From Plakobranchus ocellatus (taxonomy: Eukaryota > Mollusca > Gastropoda > Plakobranchidae), in contig BLXT01004491.1 of assembly GCA_019648995.1 (NCBI GenBank), positions 3,322,607-3,345,767 on the forward strand: a stretch of DNA of 23,161 bases, in the 5' to 3' direction. The notes beneath the pieces were generated by a model. The model was not told the origin of the DNA. It was given only the letters and a program-made list of their open reading frames with translations, and ran no database searches. Positions 19,703 through 23,161 of this stretch are shown in pieces. Made by a program: the position numbers and the translations under genes. Positions within the stretch are counted from its first letter, which is position 1. Each line of letters opens with the position of its first letter.

Positions 19703-20160
19703 AGATAGACGGAACAGGGTTCAAAATAGAAGCAGCTTAAGCCCTTCAGATGAATGAGGGAAGTTTATGGAGGGACGATTCAGAATACAAGCAGCACTAG
19801 CCCTACAGATAGAGGGACGGTTCAGAATAGAAGCAGCACTAGCCCTACAGATAGATAGAGGGACGTTCAGAATAGAGGCAGCACTAGCCCTACAGATAGA
19901 GGGACGGTTCAGAATAGAGGCAGCATTAGCCCTACAGATAGATGGAGGGATGGTTCAGAATAGAAGCAGCACTAGCCCTACAGATAGAGGGGCGATTCAG
20001 AATAGAAGCAGCACTAGCCCTACAGATAGATGGAGGGACGTTCAGAATAGAGGCATCACTAGCCCTTCAGATTGATGGAGGGACGGTTCAGAATAGAGGC
20101 AGCACTAGCCCTACAGATAGGTGGAGGGATGGTTCAGAATAGAAGAGGCACAAGCCCAAC
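19703..20160. repeat. Minisatellite, ten units of 42-60 bp
   Basis: Tandem array whose unit runs from agatagagg or agatagatggaggg through ttcagaatagaagcagcact to agccctac. Units start at 19703, 19748, 19807, 19849, 19894, 19936, 19982, 20024, 20069 and 20115. The first, second and last are the most diverged, as expected at array edges. Inner units alternate between 42 bp and 45 or 46 bp, the long form having an extra agat plus a g. Two overlapping open frames run through the array because the units lack stops (FRIEAALALQI repeats), but unit lengths not divisible by three break any common frame, so coding is unlikely. Confidence 0.93.
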
Positions 20161-20567
20161 TAAGCTCGCACAGAAGCAGGAGAAGGAAGGAATGAATGCC
20201 AAGATCTCTTTCGGGACTGCCATGGAAGCAAAAGAAGAATTATTATGGTTACGCGTTGGCATGTTTGCATTGGTATTGATGCATCAGAGCCTTAAACTGT
20301 TTAGTGAACAGCAAAACCTCCGTATATCAATCACTAAATTGAAGCTTCAAATTGCGAATAAATCATACCTTTAGCAAAGCATGAGCTTAGGAATATCACA
20401 TTTGTTGGATCGAATCTCTATGCTGCCTCTCTTATTATTCGCGGGGCAAATACAGATGTCGCCAAGTCTTAGAACTGTGGCAAATTAGAATTTTATGGGA
20501 AGTCCACAAATGTTAGTTGGAGTGGATTCAGATTATTAGGAAATATCGGTGAAATACTTAAGTAGAT

Positions 20568-20617
20568 TAGTTTGATAATGCCTGTAATGAGGTAGTTTGA
20601 TAATGCCTGTAATGAGG
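20568..20617. repeat. 25-bp exact tandem duplication
   Basis: Units 20568-20592 and 20593-20617 are identical, both starting tagtttgataatgcctg. Confidence 0.95.
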
Positions 20618-21049
20618 GAAAGTTCTAATTACTATCACAGGTTTGCATTCACTCAGATCCTTAAAGATGAGGTCTTTAAAAGATAAAATTCCTTAAATCT
20701 TCAGTATCAGAACAGTCTTCACCTAGAATGAAGTACAAATAAATGCAAAAACTTCTTGGGCGTGTTCGAAAAGATTTCATTACCTATATTTTCAATCCAA
20801 TTTTAAGCTAAAAGAAAGGAATCAATTTCATTGAAGATCACATGGCGAGAGCGCTAGTGGTTTTTGCTATCAACACCGCACTTGAAGATACAGAATGGAA
20901 ACAGTAACGATTACGAATGGAACAAGCAATAATAATTATTTTTTTTATTAAAATATGGAAATAAAAGATGACAGAGATATAGTGTTTCCTATTGAATGGT
21001 ACGGTTCACTGCTATACAAACATTTGTATGCACATTTTATACTTCTCAA
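20618..21049. other. Non-coding, nothing recognised
   Basis: AT-rich stretch between the 25-bp duplication and the purine-rich tract. Confidence 0.5.
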
Positions 21050-21133
21050 CAAAACTAAGGGAAGGGAAAGAGCGGGAAAAACTTAGAAACGGGTAAACAT
21101 AAATAGAGACAAACAAAGAGATAACAGGAAAAC

Positions 21134-21187
<54 letters not shown>

Positions 21188-21310
21188 GAGAAAGAAAAAG
21201 TAAAGAGAAAAAAGGTCGAAATAGACATAAGAGGCTACATAGAAAAGAAAGACGACGACGAGTCACAAAGGCAGGGACGACGAGAAAAGAGAAGAGAAGG
21301 AAGATAAACA
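21050..21310. repeat. Purine-rich tract with a (GA)n core
   Basis: The plus strand is largely A and G over some 260 bases, with a GA core at 21134-21183. The long minus-strand frame through it is low-complexity Ser/Leu/Phe and is rejected as coding. Confidence 0.85.
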
Positions 21311-21491
21311 TAGCTCCATTTTGCGTTTGAATTCCTCCCTGATACAGCGCCAGAAAGCGAATGAATTGTAGATGCAGCTTTGGCAAAAGTATTAATATTT
21401 CTTGAATATTTGGACTCTTTTTAGCAAAACGTTATCACGGTTTCGAAACCATGAACAGTTTTACAATGACGTTACCACGCATTTTCTCCGC

Positions 21492-21512
21492 AAAAAAAAA
21501 AAAAAAAAAAAA
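21492..21512. repeat. Poly(A) run, 21 bases
   Basis: An uninterrupted A21 run. No retroposon body was recognised just before it. Confidence 0.95.
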
Positions 21513-21718
21513 GAGAAAGTTTTAATTCATGGGTTATAATTTGATTACGTATCAAACTTAATAGACGTTAAGCTGGGGAATATATATCTTTTTTTTCCTT
21601 TTTGCTGTTTTACTTTATGACACTGTTTTCGTTCTTAATGCATTTTCTGTGTACAGTATTTTGTGCCATTTTCTTCATTTTTTTAAAGTGGTTTTCAGTC
21701 GGTTAACATACCTTCCTC

Positions 21719-21743
21719 CTACTACTTCTCTACTACTAGTAGA

Positions 21744-21792
<49 letters not shown>

Positions 21793-21843
21793 TTACTACT
21801 ACTACTACTTCTACTTCTACTACTACTACTACTACTACTACTA
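21719..21843. repeat. (CTA)n microsatellite, imperfect
   Basis: CTA triplets with a few att, ttctacttct and agtagaa interruptions. The poly-Leu frame across it is a by-product. Confidence 0.96.
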
Positions 21844-21954
21844 AAACTACTTAGTGCAGGATACTTAAAATACTGTATTTATATTTGTCTCATTATTATT
21901 TATATTGTTTTTGTTATTTTCTGTTCCTACATCACGATCATTTATTTTACCGTT

Positions 21955-22470
21955 TTAAAAATAATAAGGTAAATAAATTGTTGAATGCGTGCTATTTGAA
22001 AGCTTTCCTTTAACCTCTTCACTCTTTAGCTGATCACAACCGAAAAGCGAAACAAACAAAGCAAGTCGATTTTCTATATAAATTGGTTTGTTTCGTTCTT
22101 TTTCTTGTGGGGCTTTTCGTAAATTTTTATTTAACAATTTTTTTTTTGTTATATTATGTGGTGGTGATGTTGCTTCTGTTGTTGCTGCTACTGCTGTTGT
22201 TGTTGTTGTTTTTATCCTACCCAAAACAGCTTTGTCTGCCCTTTTGAAAACCACCTGTGAAACTTCTGTAATCTGAGGGGATAACTTCTGAGAAAGTGCT
22301 CCAACCGAGTTGATAACATTTATGGTTTTTTCGAGTTGTTTTTCCCTTGAACGCATTTTTTTTTTTATTCTTTCAGTGAGGGGAACAGGAGGTAATAAGT
22401 TTACCTGACGAGCAGACAATTTTTGTTTTTTTAGGAGTGAGGTAAAAATCCTGAAGCCATATATTCGCAC
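21955..22470 (-). other. Unrecognised 171-codon open frame, Lys/Thr-rich
   Basis: The longest open frame in the window outside the protease exons. It is rich in Lys, Thr and Ser, with TTTTT arising from the (GTT)n stretch near 22196. The segment about residues 40-80 (EKTINVINSVGALSQKLSPQ) is of mixed, helix-like composition, while the two ends are A/T-driven. It may be chance in purine-rich DNA. No MMP21 propeptide features are present. Confidence 0.15.
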
Positions 22471-22639
22471 TATTCTCTTTAAGCCTTTTTTTTTTTTAGC
22501 TTTTCTAGTTAGTTTGTTTGTTTGCTTGTTTTTTTATTTAGTTTTTCATTACGAAAGATGAACATCATCGAAGTAATGCAGAAAGAAGCAAAAATCATTA
22601 TTTAAAATTAAATATGATATCAGATGACAGATGAAAGGA

Positions 22640-22745
22640 CGGAAAAAATCAGAGAGAGAGACATCGGGAAAGAGAGAGAAAGGGAGCAAGCGTGAGAATA
22701 GGAGACTGAGAGAAAGAGAGTAAGACAGAAACAGGGGAAGAGTTA
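22640..22745. repeat. Purine-rich GA tract
   Basis: Irregular gaga/gaaag sequence, a weaker version of the tract at 21050-21310. Confidence 0.75.
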
Positions 22746-23161
22746 CAATGAGGACAAACGAAGACTAAAACTTGACAGAATCAAAAGATTTTTTTAATCG
22801 GTGTTACAGAAAGCAATAGAGGAGCCAGTCAAAGCGGGGAAATGTATTTTGAACAGATCTAACAACTTGATTAAAAAACGGGATGACATATTGTAAATGC
22901 TAAGAAAATAATTAAAAAGAAATATAAGGTGTAGGCGTAAGCTACAACATGAACACTTTTACAGCTGCATTTCGAACGATCTTACGATTAAAAAAAAAAA
23001 AAGACATTAAATCTAAACAGGAAAAGAATGATGCAGTCATGTACTTGTAAAAGTCATTATCAATTTCGCTTCACTAGAAATTTCATTGGGCTTCGTAAAT
23101 TGTTACACAACTAACAAAAAAACCAGGCTCTGAGAGCTTGTGGAGCTTTTCTCTTTTTTTT
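22746..23161. other. Non-coding, nothing recognised
   Basis: AT-rich end of the window with an A12 run near 22990 and a T-run at the border. Confidence 0.5.

Noticed and set aside
21649-21972. Plus-strand frame with a poly-leucine run
   Set aside because: It is the translation of the (CTA)n microsatellite.
1-23161. CRISPR array, bacterial operon or phage-like system
   Set aside because: Repeats are contiguous tandem arrays without spacers, and gene structure, introns and retroposons are eukaryotic.

Overview
The window looks like nuclear DNA from an animal, most likely an invertebrate. A mollusc or another lophotrochozoan is my guess, not something the sequence proves. The evidence is an intron-containing matrix metalloproteinase gene with GT/AG exon borders, AT-rich non-coding DNA full of microsatellites, tRNA-derived SINEs and a 5'-truncated LINE. 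No bacterial operons, rRNA genes or CRISPR arrays were seen.

The one gene I can name with confidence is on the minus strand, from 17123 down to 14537. Four exons join in frame to give the last ~347 residues of a matrix metalloproteinase. It contains most of the catalytic domain, with the zinc site HEIGHVLGLMH and a Met-turn, followed by a hemopexin domain closed by two conserved cysteines. Compared with remembered MMP families it fits MMP21 best, the secreted metalloproteinase needed for left-right asymmetry in vertebrates. The signal peptide, propeptide with cysteine switch, furin site and start of the catalytic domain are not identified. They must lie upstream, beyond 23161 or in short exons I could not see.

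Left part (1-14200): (CA)n and a long pyrimidine tract (424-650); a LINE 3' end with a 12-bp target-site duplication (2600-2869); a tRNA-Lys-like SINE head (about 4168-4290); a SINE with a perfect 12-bp target-site duplication (4453-4632); a second, older copy of that SINE (10380-10574) and two weaker relatives (2494-2584, 7981-8090); long (GAT)n and (AAT)n arrays (5400-5591); and GA/GACA arrays (10834-11012). The rest is AT-rich sequence without recognisable genes.

Right part (17124-23161): presumed intron or upstream DNA of the MMP21-like gene. It has a 34-bp triplicate (18203-18304), a (TC)n block (19151-19207), a ten-unit minisatellite with alternating 42- and 45/46-bp units (19703-20160), a 25-bp tandem duplication (20568-20617), a purine-rich stretch (about 21050-21310), a poly(A) run and a (CTA)n array (21719-21843). 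A few open frames of 70-170 codons (1177-1398, 9424-9672, 13916-14302, 17934-18155, 21955-22470) are unrecognised and listed with low confidence.
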